Assembly: GCA_035265325.1 (NCBI GenBank) | Contig: DATFOS010000032.1 | Location: 1 to 21,202 of the forward strand | Direction: 5' to 3' | DNA length: 21,202 nucleotides | Source of the DNA: DATCLS01 sp035265325 | GTDB taxonomy: Bacteria > Actinomycetota > Acidimicrobiia > Acidimicrobiales > VFJN01 | In this document: one piece after another, positions 14,863 through 21,202 of the stretch | Position numbering within the stretch: the first letter of the stretch is position 1 | Layout: every line of letters starts with the position of its first letter | Position numbers and translations under genes: made by a program | Notes under the pieces: generated by a model | The model's input: only the letters and a program-made list of their open reading frames with translations | What the model was told of the DNA's origin: nothing | Databases searched by the model: none

Positions 14863-15576
14863 TCAGCCGGCGCGGCGCCCCGTGGCCCGGTCGACCACGC
14901 GTTGGGCGATGTCGCGCAGCTTGACGTTCTCGCGCTGCGAGGCGCGGCGGAGCATGTCGAAGGCGGCGTCGGCGTCGACGCGCTGCTGGCCCATGAGGAT
15001 GCCCTTGGCCTGGTCGATCACCGCCCGGCCGGCGAGCGCGGTCTGGAGGTTGTCGGCCAGGTCGCGCGCTTCCCAGAACAGCAGGGCGTTGACGACGAGG
15101 GCGGCGGCCGGCTCGGCGAAGCGCGCCGCCAACGACTCGTCGGCCTCGGAGAAGTGGCGGTGCCGGCGGCTGTAGAGGTTGAGGGCACCGACCCCGTCGC
15201 CGTCGAAGAGGAGGGGCAGCGACAGGGTGCTGTGGACGCCGTGGGCGGCCGCGACGCGGCCGAACTCGGGCCAGCGCTCGTCCTCCTCCGTCGACACCAT
15301 GCGCGTGGTCTCGGCGGTGCGGAAGGCGTCGAGGCAGGGCCCGCTGTCGGCGTCGTACTGGGCCTGGTCGATCTCGGTGATCATGGGGTCCGTCGCAACC
15401 GTGGTCTCGGCCCGACCGTCACGCAGGGTGGTCACTGCGGCGTAGTCGGCGCCGGCGACGGCGTCGCGGGCCAGCGCGGCGACGTGGGTGAGGGTCTGGT
15501 CGAGGGGTTGGCGCCCGACGACGAAGGCGGCCATCGAGGCGACGATCCCGTCAAACGGATCGTCAACGTGGCGCAT
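14863..15576 (-). CDS. GAF-ANTAR regulator, putative RNA-binding antiterminator
   Basis: This 237-aa protein has an N-terminal GAF sensor (about 25-165) and a C-terminal ANTAR domain (about 172-231). The GAF part contains QYDADSGPCLDAFRT (73-87), LSLPLLF and GALNLYS, typical of actinobacterial GAF-ANTAR proteins. The ANTAR helices read RAVIDQAKGILMGQQRVDAD (184-203), AFDMLRRASQREN and KLRDIAQRVVD. ANTAR domains bind paired RNA hairpins and stop termination. The GAF ligand or stimulus is unknown; its single Cys (81) could be a redox or ligand site. The ATG has GGAG 6 nt upstream. It sits tail-to-tail with two STAS genes, suggesting a stress-response locus. Confidence 0.9.
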   Translation of the reverse strand: MRHVDDPFDGIVASMAAFVVGRQPLDQTLTHVAALARDAVAGADYAAVTTLRDGRAETTVATDPMITEIDQAQYDADSGPCLDAFRTAETTRMVSTEEDERWPEFGRVAAAHGVHSTLSLPLLFDGDGVGALNLYSRRHRHFSEADESLAARFAEPAAALVVNALLFWEARDLADNLQTALAGRAVIDQAKGILMGQQRVDADAAFDMLRRASQRENVKLRDIAQRVVDRATGRRAG

Positions 15577-15844
15577 GGCAGGCTCCGGTTGTTGTGCCAG
15601 GAGCCAGTCGTCCCTCTCCGCTCAAGGTGGGCCGACCCGTGACGGCGCCGATCTGGCGCCTGCCTGCACGCTAGCGGGCGACCAGCCCACTCGGCGCGGT
15701 GGCGCCGGGCTGCTGCGGTCGTCGGCGTCGAGCGCCAGATGGTCGCGGCCTTGCCGTCGTCCACGGCGTGTCCCCTCACGTCCGCCCGGCGGAACGTGAC
15801 TCCCCGTAGCGCCCTGCCGCCCGAGAGCGAGACGCGGGCGGCGC
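15577..15844. other. Divergent non-coding region without recognised gene
   Basis: This is a GC-rich gap of about 270 bp between the GAF-ANTAR gene and the RidA-like gene. Open frames here are shadows of the flanking genes. GGCGCC occurs twice around GATCT (15643-15659), a possible small hairpin. I see no ANTAR-type double hairpin that I would defend, and no tRNA or terminator with a T-tract. Confidence 0.4.
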
Positions 15845-15850
15845 TAGGGT
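15845..15850 (+). promoter_or_regulatory. -10 hexamer TAGGGT of the RidA-like gene
   Basis: TAGGGT is followed by 7 nt and the GTG at 15858, the same hexamer and spacing as before two minus-strand genes near 7800 and 8320. Confidence 0.5.
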
Positions 15851-15857
15851 CCGGCGC

Positions 15858-16244
15858 GTGAAGGTGCGCCGTGATCCCGAGGACGTCCACCCCCCCGTGG
15901 CGACCTACGCCCATCAGGTCGAGGTCCGGGACGAACGGCTGCTCGTGCTGTCCGGACAGATCGGGATGCGGGTGGGGGGCGAGGTCCCCGACGACCCGAT
16001 CGAGCAGCTCGACGTCGCCTGGGACAACCTCGACGCCAACCTGCGGGCCGCCGGCATGTGCACGGGCGACCTCGTCAAGTTGACCGTCTACCTGGTCGGC
16101 GACATCGACGCCGGGCGCCGCCGCGCGCTCCTCGCCCGCCGCCTCGGCGACCACCGCCCCGCCATGACGGCAGTTGCCGTCACCGGCCTGGTCGCCCCGA
16201 ACCTGCGGGTCGAGATCGAGGCCTGGGCCGCTCGCGCCGATTGA
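15858..16244 (+). CDS. RidA/YjgF-family protein lacking the catalytic arginine
   Basis: This 128-aa protein has the RidA fold: LLVLSGQIGM (28-37), QLDVAWDNLDANLRAAGM (50-67), DLVKLTVYLVGDID (71-84), RPAMTAVAVTGL (100-111) and VEIEAWA (118-124). RidA proteins are trimeric and hydrolyse reactive enamine/imine intermediates made by PLP enzymes. The reaction needs an Arg (Arg105 in E. coli). Aligned from the conserved Pro-Ala, that position is Gly110 here, so classic imine deaminase activity is unlikely. The protein probably belongs to one of the Rid subfamilies without the Arg, whose roles are poorly known. GTG 15858 is set by the TAGGGT hexamer. It converges on mutY, with 6 bp between the stops. 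Confidence 0.87.
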   Translation: MKVRRDPEDVHPPVATYAHQVEVRDERLLVLSGQIGMRVGGEVPDDPIEQLDVAWDNLDANLRAAGMCTGDLVKLTVYLVGDIDAGRRRALLARRLGDHRPAMTAVAVTGLVAPNLRVEIEAWAARAD

Positions 16245-16250
16245 CCCGGC

Positions 16251-17135
16251 TCAGGGGAGGCGGAGGGCGTCGCCGTGGTCCAGGGCCAAGCCGTCGGCCA
16301 CCAGGGCGCTCGCCACGCGCCGCGCCCGGGCCGGGTCGGACGGCCAGCCCATGACATCGGGGAGCGCGTCCCACGGCACCGGTCCCCGACACAGGGCGTC
16401 GACCAGGCGGCCGCGGCCCTGGCGGTCCGAGCCGTCGAAGCGGGACTGCCCGGTGCTCACGCCGGCCGAACCGTCGGCCGGGTCCGGGGACGTCAGCCCG
16501 GCCCGCGCCCAGGCGCAGCCGGCCCGGACCGGGCAGGACGCGCACGCCGGGCGCCGGCGGCGGCAGACCGCGGCGCCCAGCTCCATGACGGACTGGTTCC
16601 AGAGCCACGGCCAGTCGCCGGGGACGAGGGCGTCCGCCCGGGCCTGGGCCTCGGGCGCCGTCAGCGGGCGGCCGGACCAGCGGGCGAGGACGCGGCCGAC
16701 GTTGGTGTCCACCACGCCGACGGGCCGCTCGAAGGCGAAGGCCAGCACGGCCCGGGCCGTGTACGGGCCGATGCCGGGGAGCGCGAGGAGGTCGGCCAGG
16801 GCGTCCGGAAGCCGACCGGCGTGGCGCTCGACCACCGCCACCGCGCAGCGGTGCAGGTTGACGGCGCGGCGGTTGTAGCCGAGGCCCTGCCACAGGCGGA
16901 CCACCTCGCCCGCAGGGGCGGCGGCGCAGTCGGCCGGCGTCGGGAAGCGGTCGAGGAAGCGGTGGTAGTAGCCGACGACCCTGTCCACGCCGGTCTGCTG
17001 GGCCATGACCTCGGACACCAGGACGCCCCACGGGTCACGGGTCCGCCGCCAGGGCAGGTCGCGGAGGTGCTCGTCGCCCCACGCCAGCAGGGCGCCGCCC
17101 TCCACACCCACCCCCTCGCCGTCCTGCACCAGCAC
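16251..17135 (-). CDS. mutY: A/G-specific adenine glycosylase MutY
   Basis: This 294-aa base-excision repair enzyme removes adenine mispaired with 8-oxoguanine. The helix-hairpin-helix is at LPGIGPYTA (119-127), with the catalytic Asp143 in VVDTNVGRVLAR. The second catalytic residue is Glu42 in SEVMAQQTGVDRV. The [4Fe-4S] cluster cysteines follow the pattern Cys-x6-Cys-x2-Cys-x5-Cys (191, 198, 201, 207). After the cluster there are only about 85 residues, so the C-terminal NUDIX-like 8-oxoG reader is short or replaced by a small winged-helix-like end, as in other short actinobacterial forms. GTG 17135 is chosen because TAGCGT ends 8 nt upstream; the longer reading would run into the divergent oxidase gene. 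Confidence 0.93.
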   Translation of the reverse strand: MLVQDGEGVGVEGGALLAWGDEHLRDLPWRRTRDPWGVLVSEVMAQQTGVDRVVGYYHRFLDRFPTPADCAAAPAGEVVRLWQGLGYNRRAVNLHRCAVAVVERHAGRLPDALADLLALPGIGPYTARAVLAFAFERPVGVVDTNVGRVLARWSGRPLTAPEAQARADALVPGDWPWLWNQSVMELGAAVCRRRRPACASCPVRAGCAWARAGLTSPDPADGSAGVSTGQSRFDGSDRQGRGRLVDALCRGPVPWDALPDVMGWPSDPARARRVASALVADGLALDHGDALRLP

Positions 17136-17143
17136 GGGGACCG

Positions 17144-17149
17144 ACGCTA
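17144..17149 (-). promoter_or_regulatory. -10 hexamer TAGCGT of mutY
   Basis: TAGCGT on the minus strand is followed by 8 nt and the GTG at 17135, predicting a leaderless mutY transcript. Confidence 0.45.
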
Positions 17150-17212
17150 CGCCGCCTTGCGGTCGCCGCGGCGCTGGGCAAGGGTTCCGGCAGCGGCGTT
17201 CTGGAGGGGTCC

Positions 17213-18388
17213 GTGGCCAATTTCGGTGACTATCAGACCGGGATCTACGCGAACGGGATGTTCGCCGGGAAGGCACCCGACCTCCCCACCGGCCTGACAC
17301 AGCTGGAGGAACGGGCCGCCGACGTGCTGTCCGCCGAGGCGCTCGGCTACATCACCCCCTCGGCCGGCAGCGGGGCCACCGCCCGGGCCAACCGGGCCGC
17401 CTTCGACCGCTGGCGGATCGTCCCCCGCATGCTGCGCGGCTCGGCCGAACGCGACCTCACCACGACCGTGCTGGGCGACAGCCTCGTCGCCCCGATCGGC
17501 CTCGCCCCCATCGGCGTCCAGACGCTCGCCCACCGCGAGGGTGAGCTGGCCACGGCCCGGGCGGCCGCCGCCGTCGGCGTGCCGTACGTGCACTCGACCG
17601 CGGCGTCCCACTCCCTCGAGGAGGCCGCCGAGGCCAACGGCGACGGCACGCGCTGGTACCAGCTGTACTGGCCCACCGACCCCGACGTATGCGCGTCGTT
17701 CCTGCGGCGGGCGAAGGCGTCCGGCTACTCCGCGCTGCTGGTCACGCTCGACACCACGACGCTCGGCTGGCGGCCGGCCGACCTCGACCGGGGCTTCCTC
17801 CCGTTCCTGCGGGGCGAGGGCATCGCCAACTACCTGTCCGACCCGGCGTTCCGGGCGGGCCTCGACAAGCCCGTCGAGGAGGACCAGGCCGCCGCGGTGA
17901 TGCATTGGGCCCGCATGTTCCCCAACCCGGCGCTGAGCTGGGACGAGCTGCCGTTCCTCCGGGACCACTGGGACGGGCCGATCATGCTCAAGGGGATCCT
18001 CTCCGTCGAGGACGCCCGCCTCGCCGCCCAACACGGGATGGACGGCATCGTCGTGTCCAACCACGGCGGCCGGCAGGTCGACGGCGCGGTGGCGGCGCTG
18101 GACGCCCTGGCCGCCATCGGCCCGGCGGTGGGCGACCGGCTGACGATCCTGTTCGACTCGGGCGTGCGGACCGGCGCCGACGCGGTCAAGGCGCTCGCCC
18201 TCGGCGCCGACGCCGTGCTGGTGGGCCGGCCGTTCCTGTACGGGCTGGCGCTGGGCGGCCAGGACGGTGTGGAGCACGTGATGCGCTGCCTGCTCGCCGA
18301 GCTCGACCTGACGCTCCACCACGCCGGCTACGGCAGCCACCTCCAGCTGTCGCCGGAGTCGCTGGTCCCCGCTCCCCCGACGTTCTGA
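17213..18388 (+). CDS. FMN-dependent alpha-hydroxy-acid oxidase, lactate 2-monooxygenase-like
   Basis: This 391-aa FMN TIM-barrel enzyme oxidises an alpha-hydroxy acid. Its length and opening (FGDYQTGIYANGMF) match lactate 2-monooxygenase rather than lactate dehydrogenase. Active-site residues by family pattern are Tyr46, Tyr152 (YQLY), Arg187, Lys260 (MLKGI), catalytic His284 and Arg287 (SNHGGRQVDG); the FMN phosphate site is DSGVRTG (315-321) and GRPFLYG. One deviation: the usual GGAG-x-E turn after Tyr46 reads PSAGSG (49-54), so the flavin-side loop is altered. Lactate is the likely but unproven substrate. GTG 17213 has GGAGG 5 nt upstream, so it is not leaderless. It is divergent from mutY and ends 8 bp from the methyltransferase stop. 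Confidence 0.9.
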   Translation: MANFGDYQTGIYANGMFAGKAPDLPTGLTQLEERAADVLSAEALGYITPSAGSGATARANRAAFDRWRIVPRMLRGSAERDLTTTVLGDSLVAPIGLAPIGVQTLAHREGELATARAAAAVGVPYVHSTAASHSLEEAAEANGDGTRWYQLYWPTDPDVCASFLRRAKASGYSALLVTLDTTTLGWRPADLDRGFLPFLRGEGIANYLSDPAFRAGLDKPVEEDQAAAVMHWARMFPNPALSWDELPFLRDHWDGPIMLKGILSVEDARLAAQHGMDGIVVSNHGGRQVDGAVAALDALAAIGPAVGDRLTILFDSGVRTGADAVKALALGADAVLVGRPFLYGLALGGQDGVEHVMRCLLAELDLTLHHAGYGSHLQLSPESLVPAPPTF

Positions 18389-18396
18389 GCGTCCGG

Positions 18397-19197
18397 TCAG
18401 GCCCGCCGGCAGCGCCAGACGGCGGTCGTGTAGGGGAAGGGGAACCAGGCGCGTCCGGCCAGGTCGGGGTGGGTGCGGGCCAGGTCGCGGACTCGGTCGA
18501 GCACCGCGGCCCGGCGGTCCGGCGGCAGGACGCCCACGACGCTGACCGACTCGGCGCGGGCGACGAGCAGGTCCTCGTCGACCGGCTGCGCCCAGGCGTG
18601 CGTCCAGCGCTCGACCGGCGTGAACGCCCCCGCCCCGGCCGAGGCGACCACGGCGGCGTAGTCGACGTCGTAGTACGAGTCGTAGGGGCGGGGCATGTCC
18701 GGGTTGTCGTCGAGCAGCAGCTCGCCGAACCGGCGGACCCAGTCGTGGCTGCGGTCCCGCGTGTTCCACACGAGGAACAGGTGCCCGCCGGGGCGGAGCA
18801 CCCGGGCGACCTCGGCCAGGGCGGCGGGCGGTTCGAACCAGTGGAAGGCCTGGGCGACCGTGACGCAGTCGACCGAGGCGTCCTCCAGCGGGAGGGACTC
18901 GGCCGTGCCCTCCAGCACCTCGAGCTCGCCCTCGACGGCGGCCGCCAGCTGCGCCCGCATGCCGGCCACCGGCTCGACCGCCACGACCGAGGCGCCCGTG
19001 GGGACGAGCAGGCGGGTCAGCTTGCCGGTCCCCGCCGCCAGGTCGAGCACCCGCCGGCCCGGCCCGATCCCGCCGTGGCCCACGACGTGCGCCACGACCT
19101 CGGCCGGGTACGAGGGCCGGGACCGCTCGTAGGCGGCGGCGTTCGTGTCGAACCCCATCGCCTCGGCCTGCACGGCCGGGCCGTGATCGGGGCTCAC
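18397..19197 (-). CDS. SAM-dependent methyltransferase
   Basis: This 266-aa class I methyltransferase (Methyltransf_11-like) contains the SAM-binding motif VLDLAAGTGKLTRLL (50-64), the acidic end of strand 2 in VVAVEPVAGM (71-80; Glu75), the TAESLPLEDASVDCV region, and AFHWFEPPAALAEVARVLRPGGHLFLVW. The opening FDTNAAAYERSRPSYP is typical of the UbiE/Tam-like group. The acceptor is unknown. The GTG at 19197 overlaps the stop of the MaoC gene by 4 nt (GTGA), implying translational coupling. An internal ATG at 19158 (MGFDTN) is the alternative and would drop 13 residues. Confidence 0.88.
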   Translation of the reverse strand: MSPDHGPAVQAEAMGFDTNAAAYERSRPSYPAEVVAHVVGHGGIGPGRRVLDLAAGTGKLTRLLVPTGASVVAVEPVAGMRAQLAAAVEGELEVLEGTAESLPLEDASVDCVTVAQAFHWFEPPAALAEVARVLRPGGHLFLVWNTRDRSHDWVRRFGELLLDDNPDMPRPYDSYYDVDYAAVVASAGAGAFTPVERWTHAWAQPVDEDLLVARAESVSVVGVLPPDRRAAVLDRVRDLARTHPDLAGRAWFPFPYTTAVWRCRRA

Positions 19198-19706
19198 GCG
19201 TCGGCGAAGGCGTCGTCGTAGGGGAAGCCGCGAGCGGGAGCGAACTCGGTCTTCCAGACCATCACCCGGCGCTTGAAGTAGCAGACCTCCTCCTCGCGCT
19301 GGTTGATGCCCTTGGACTCGACGGTCACGATGCCGCGCTTGCCGTCGGAGGTCTCCTTCTTCTCGAGGACCTTCGTGACGGCGTAGATCGTGTCGCCGTG
19401 GAACGTCGGCTTGGCGTGCTTGAGCGTCTCGACCTCGAGGTTGGCGACGGCGGCGCCGCTGACGTCCGGCACGCTCATGCCCAGCACCAGCGAGTACACG
19501 AGGTTGCCCACGACCACGTTGCGCTTCTGCACGGTCTCGTTCTCGGCGAACCACTCGTTCGTGTGGAGCGGGTGGTGGTTCATCGTGATCATGCAGAACA
19601 GGTGGTCGTCGTACTCGGTGATCGTCTTGCCGGGCCAGTGCCGGTAGACGTCCCCGACCTCGAAGTCCTCGAAGTGGCGGCCGAACGGGCGGTCGAGCGT
19701 TGCCAT
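19194..19706 (-). CDS. MaoC-family hot-dog dehydratase/hydratase
   Basis: This 170-aa hot-dog-fold protein of the MaoC group adds water to, or removes it from, CoA thioesters. It starts with HFEDFEVGDVYRHWPGKTIT (11-30), and the hydratase region reads MITMNHHPLHTNEWFA (39-54). In R-specific enoyl-CoA hydratases this region has D-x-N-P-x-H; here it is N-H-H-P-L-H, so the catalytic Asp is Asn43 while the His48 position is kept. This fits the mesaconyl/methylmalyl-CoA-type branch better than PhaJ. The rest (VSGAAVANLEVETLKHAKPT) is typical. ATG 19706 has TACCTT 7 nt upstream; a TTG three codons earlier is unlikely. It leads a two-gene operon with the methyltransferase. Confidence 0.88.
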   Translation of the reverse strand: MATLDRPFGRHFEDFEVGDVYRHWPGKTITEYDDHLFCMITMNHHPLHTNEWFAENETVQKRNVVVGNLVYSLVLGMSVPDVSGAAVANLEVETLKHAKPTFHGDTIYAVTKVLEKKETSDGKRGIVTVESKGINQREEEVCYFKRRVMVWKTEFAPARGFPYDDAFADA

Positions 19707-19713
19707 GCTCGAC

Positions 19714-19719
19714 AAGGTA
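19714..19719 (-). promoter_or_regulatory. -10 hexamer TACCTT of the MaoC-methyltransferase operon
   Basis: TACCTT on the minus strand is followed by 7 nt and the ATG at 19706. A TTGGCT lies 19 nt further upstream and is only a weak -35 candidate. Confidence 0.45.
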
Positions 19720-19795
19720 CGGAGCAGGGCGCGAGTCGAGCCAAAACGCCGCCGGCCGCGGTCGCCCCGGCCGGCCGGGATGCCAGACTCCGCCG

Positions 19796-20872
19796 ATGCT
19801 GGAACGACGGGGACGGTCCTGGGACGGGCGGCGCGCCTGGCCGGCGACGGTGGTGCTGGTCACGGCTGCGACGCTCGGTGCGGCGTGCGGTGACGAGGGT
19901 GGCGAGGCCGCCGGCGACCGTGGCGAGGCCGACGTCGAGACGGTGGACTTCGAGGCGACGGGCGCCTTCCTCGCCTCGGCCAGCGAGCGCTCCACCGCCG
20001 AGCCCTACCGCTTCGAGACGAGCATCGCGATGACCATCGCCGCCGAGGGCGAGAGCGTCGACGTCGACGCCCCCTTCAGCTCGGGCGCGGTCGACGGCGA
20101 CGGCTTCGTGCAGCACATCGACATGAACGAATACATGGACCAGATGACGTCCTCGATGGGCGCCGGTGGGTCGATGCCCGACCTCGACCTGACGATCGAC
20201 ACGGTCGTCGACGGCGAGACGATGTGGCTGCGGGCGCCGATGTTCGCCCAGATCGGCGAGCTCGGCGGCGCCGGCACCGTGCCGCCGGTATTCACCGAAA
20301 TGGGCGACGGGTGGGGCCGGGTCGACATCTCGGCGCTGGGCCCCAAGGCCGTCGGCGAGGCCACGCGCCTGGGTGGCTCGCCCACCGGCGGCGACCCCCG
20401 GGAGATCCTCGCCATGCTGGAGTCGGCCGATGACGTGTCCGAGCTGGGCGAGGACACCGTCGACGGTGACCCGGTCGAGGGCCTCAGCGCCACAATGTCC
20501 ATGGGCGAGCTGGTCGAGGCCGGCGGCGCCGACCTCGACGCCGTGACCGAGCAGGCAGCGGCCCAGGCGGGCGACGAGCTGAGCCCGGAGGAGGCGGAGG
20601 CCGCCGCCCAGGCGATGCTCGAGGCCGAGATGCCGATCGAGGCCTGGGTCGACGACGACGGCTACGTCCGCCGCGTCGTCATGACGATCGACATGGCCGA
20701 GATCGCCACCGGCATGGGCGAGCAGGTGCCCGATGGCGACCAGTTCGCCATCGGCACGACCATCGAGTTCACCGACTACGGCGGCACCGGCATCGACGTC
20801 GCCCCGCCGCCCGAGGCGGCCGACGCCGTCGACCTCACCGAGGCTTTCACCCAGTTGCAGGCCATGGGCTGA
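19796..20872 (+). CDS. Putative lipoprotein, LppX/LprG-like
   Basis: This 358-aa secreted protein has basic N-terminal residues, a hydrophobic core (16-30) and a Cys31 in LGAAC. The lipobox is slightly off consensus (Gly at -3), so lipidation is likely but not certain. The mature part begins with an acidic linker and then alternates strands and loops (PYRFETSIAMTIAAEG; TIDTVVDGETMWLRAP; PIEAWVDDDGYVRRVVMTID). This resembles the LppX/LprAFG fold, in which a beta half-barrel holds a lipid; the similarity is by pattern only. The product is strongly acidic. The ATG at 19796 has CAGACT 6 nt upstream, an imperfect version of the leaderless signal. A longer in-frame reading lacks a signal peptide at its start. 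Confidence 0.72.
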   Translation: MLERRGRSWDGRRAWPATVVLVTAATLGAACGDEGGEAAGDRGEADVETVDFEATGAFLASASERSTAEPYRFETSIAMTIAAEGESVDVDAPFSSGAVDGDGFVQHIDMNEYMDQMTSSMGAGGSMPDLDLTIDTVVDGETMWLRAPMFAQIGELGGAGTVPPVFTEMGDGWGRVDISALGPKAVGEATRLGGSPTGGDPREILAMLESADDVSELGEDTVDGDPVEGLSATMSMGELVEAGGADLDAVTEQAAAQAGDELSPEEAEAAAQAMLEAEMPIEAWVDDDGYVRRVVMTIDMAEIATGMGEQVPDGDQFAIGTTIEFTDYGGTGIDVAPPPEAADAVDLTEAFTQLQAMG

Positions 20873-20968
20873 CCTGCGGACAGGGCCGCGCCGGGCGCGG
20901 CGTGGCCCCGTTGGTCGCTGTGCGTACCGTCACCCTCGCTCGCCTGGGTTGCAGCGGGACCGCGGAAC

Positions 20969-20974
20969 TACCGT
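20969..20974 (+). promoter_or_regulatory. -10 hexamer TACCGT of the last gene
   Basis: TACCGT is followed by 7 nt and the ATG at 20982. The 109-bp gap after the lipoprotein gene holds no other recognisable element. Confidence 0.45.
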
Positions 20975-20981
20975 TCCTCGC

Positions 20982-21202
20982 ATGACCGCGCCCGACCTGA
21001 ACGCCGCCGCCTCCGCCGTCGAGCTCGCCCGTGACGTCGTCGGTCGGGGGCTCGCCCACCTGGCCGCCACCGGGTCGGTCGACACCGATCAGGCGGTCGC
21101 CTACGACCTCGCCCACGCCGCCGCGGCCTGCGAGACGGCCCGCACGCTGCTCGACTACGGCAGCAAGGGCCCGGAGGAGGCCGCGATCACGGTGGCGTTC
21201 GC
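20982..21202 (+). CDS. Acyl-CoA dehydrogenase-like protein, N-terminal fragment
   Basis: The first 73 codons are present; the gene runs off the right edge. The peptide is helical, with DTDQAVAYDLAHAAAACETA followed by a LLDYGSKGPEEAAI stretch. I associate this helix pair with acyl-CoA-dehydrogenase-family proteins of Acidimicrobiia and relatives, which carry it at the N-terminus. The fragment ends before any FAD-binding or catalytic residue, so neither activity nor substrate can be judged. The ATG is supported by a TACCGT hexamer 7 nt upstream. Confidence 0.6.
   Translation, partial: MTAPDLNAAASAVELARDVVGRGLAHLAATGSVDTDQAVAYDLAHAAAACETARTLLDYGSKGPEEAAITVAF

Noticed and set aside
15577..15844. 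ANTAR-target double hairpin or riboswitch
   Set aside because: GC-rich sequence gives many weak hairpins by chance, and I found no pair with the expected hexaloop arrangement.
17147..18769. Open frame of 540 codons on the minus strand opposite the oxidase
   Set aside because: It runs through the oxidase and part of the methyltransferase in a non-coding frame, with GC-shadow composition.

Overview
The window is GC-rich chromosomal DNA, roughly 70% by eye, packed with 24 genes on both strands. Many gaps are shorter than 40 bp and several genes overlap by 4-11 nt. A TIGR03620-type F420-dependent oxidoreductase, a GAF-ANTAR regulator, STAS anti-sigma antagonists, a lactate-2-monooxygenase-like flavoprotein and many GTG starts point to a high-GC actinobacterium. 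The Acidimicrobiia (Iamia-like) are my best guess, but this is an inference. I see no IS element, tRNA, rRNA, CRISPR array or prophage.

Layout. 1-706: a divergent pair, an NAD(P)H-dependent FMN reductase (cut by the window edge) and a MarR regulator, with a two-unit TTGG-N5-CCAA operator between them. 728-5343 (minus): a DUF3500 protein downstream of a heterodimeric ABC exporter whose leader carries a TTGACC-N4-GGTCAA palindrome. 5525-7119: an LLM oxidoreductase with a histone-H1-like tail, divergent from a DUF2752 membrane protein over only 26 bp. 7270-10284: a gamma-carbonic-anhydrase-like hexapeptide protein, a flavin reductase-like protein, a metallo-beta-lactamase-fold hydrolase (all minus) and an epoxide-hydrolase-like alpha/beta hydrolase (plus). 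10353-13766: a large membrane-anchored alpha/alpha-toroid protein divergent from a two-gene operon (a short TM protein with a YPMF motif, then an HTTM protein). 13969-15576: two tandem STAS proteins facing a GAF-ANTAR protein. 15858-19706: a RidA-like protein, MutY, a lactate-monooxygenase-like enzyme, and a MaoC hydratase coupled to a methyltransferase. 19796-21202: a lipoprotein and the start of an acyl-CoA-dehydrogenase-like gene.

The strongest unexpected signal is a promoter rule. Thirteen of the 24 genes have a TANNNT hexamer ending exactly 6-8 nt before the ATG or GTG, as expected for leaderless mRNAs. The rule fixes several start codons, including a GTG for MarR. At 6661-6670 a single palindrome supplies such a hexamer to both flanking genes. 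Genes without it mostly have a clear Shine-Dalgarno or overlap an upstream stop codon.

The window looks like ordinary core and metabolic chromosome. The candidates for something less described are the leaderless promoter layout, the basic-tailed oxidoreductase and the toroid/YPMF/HTTM cluster.
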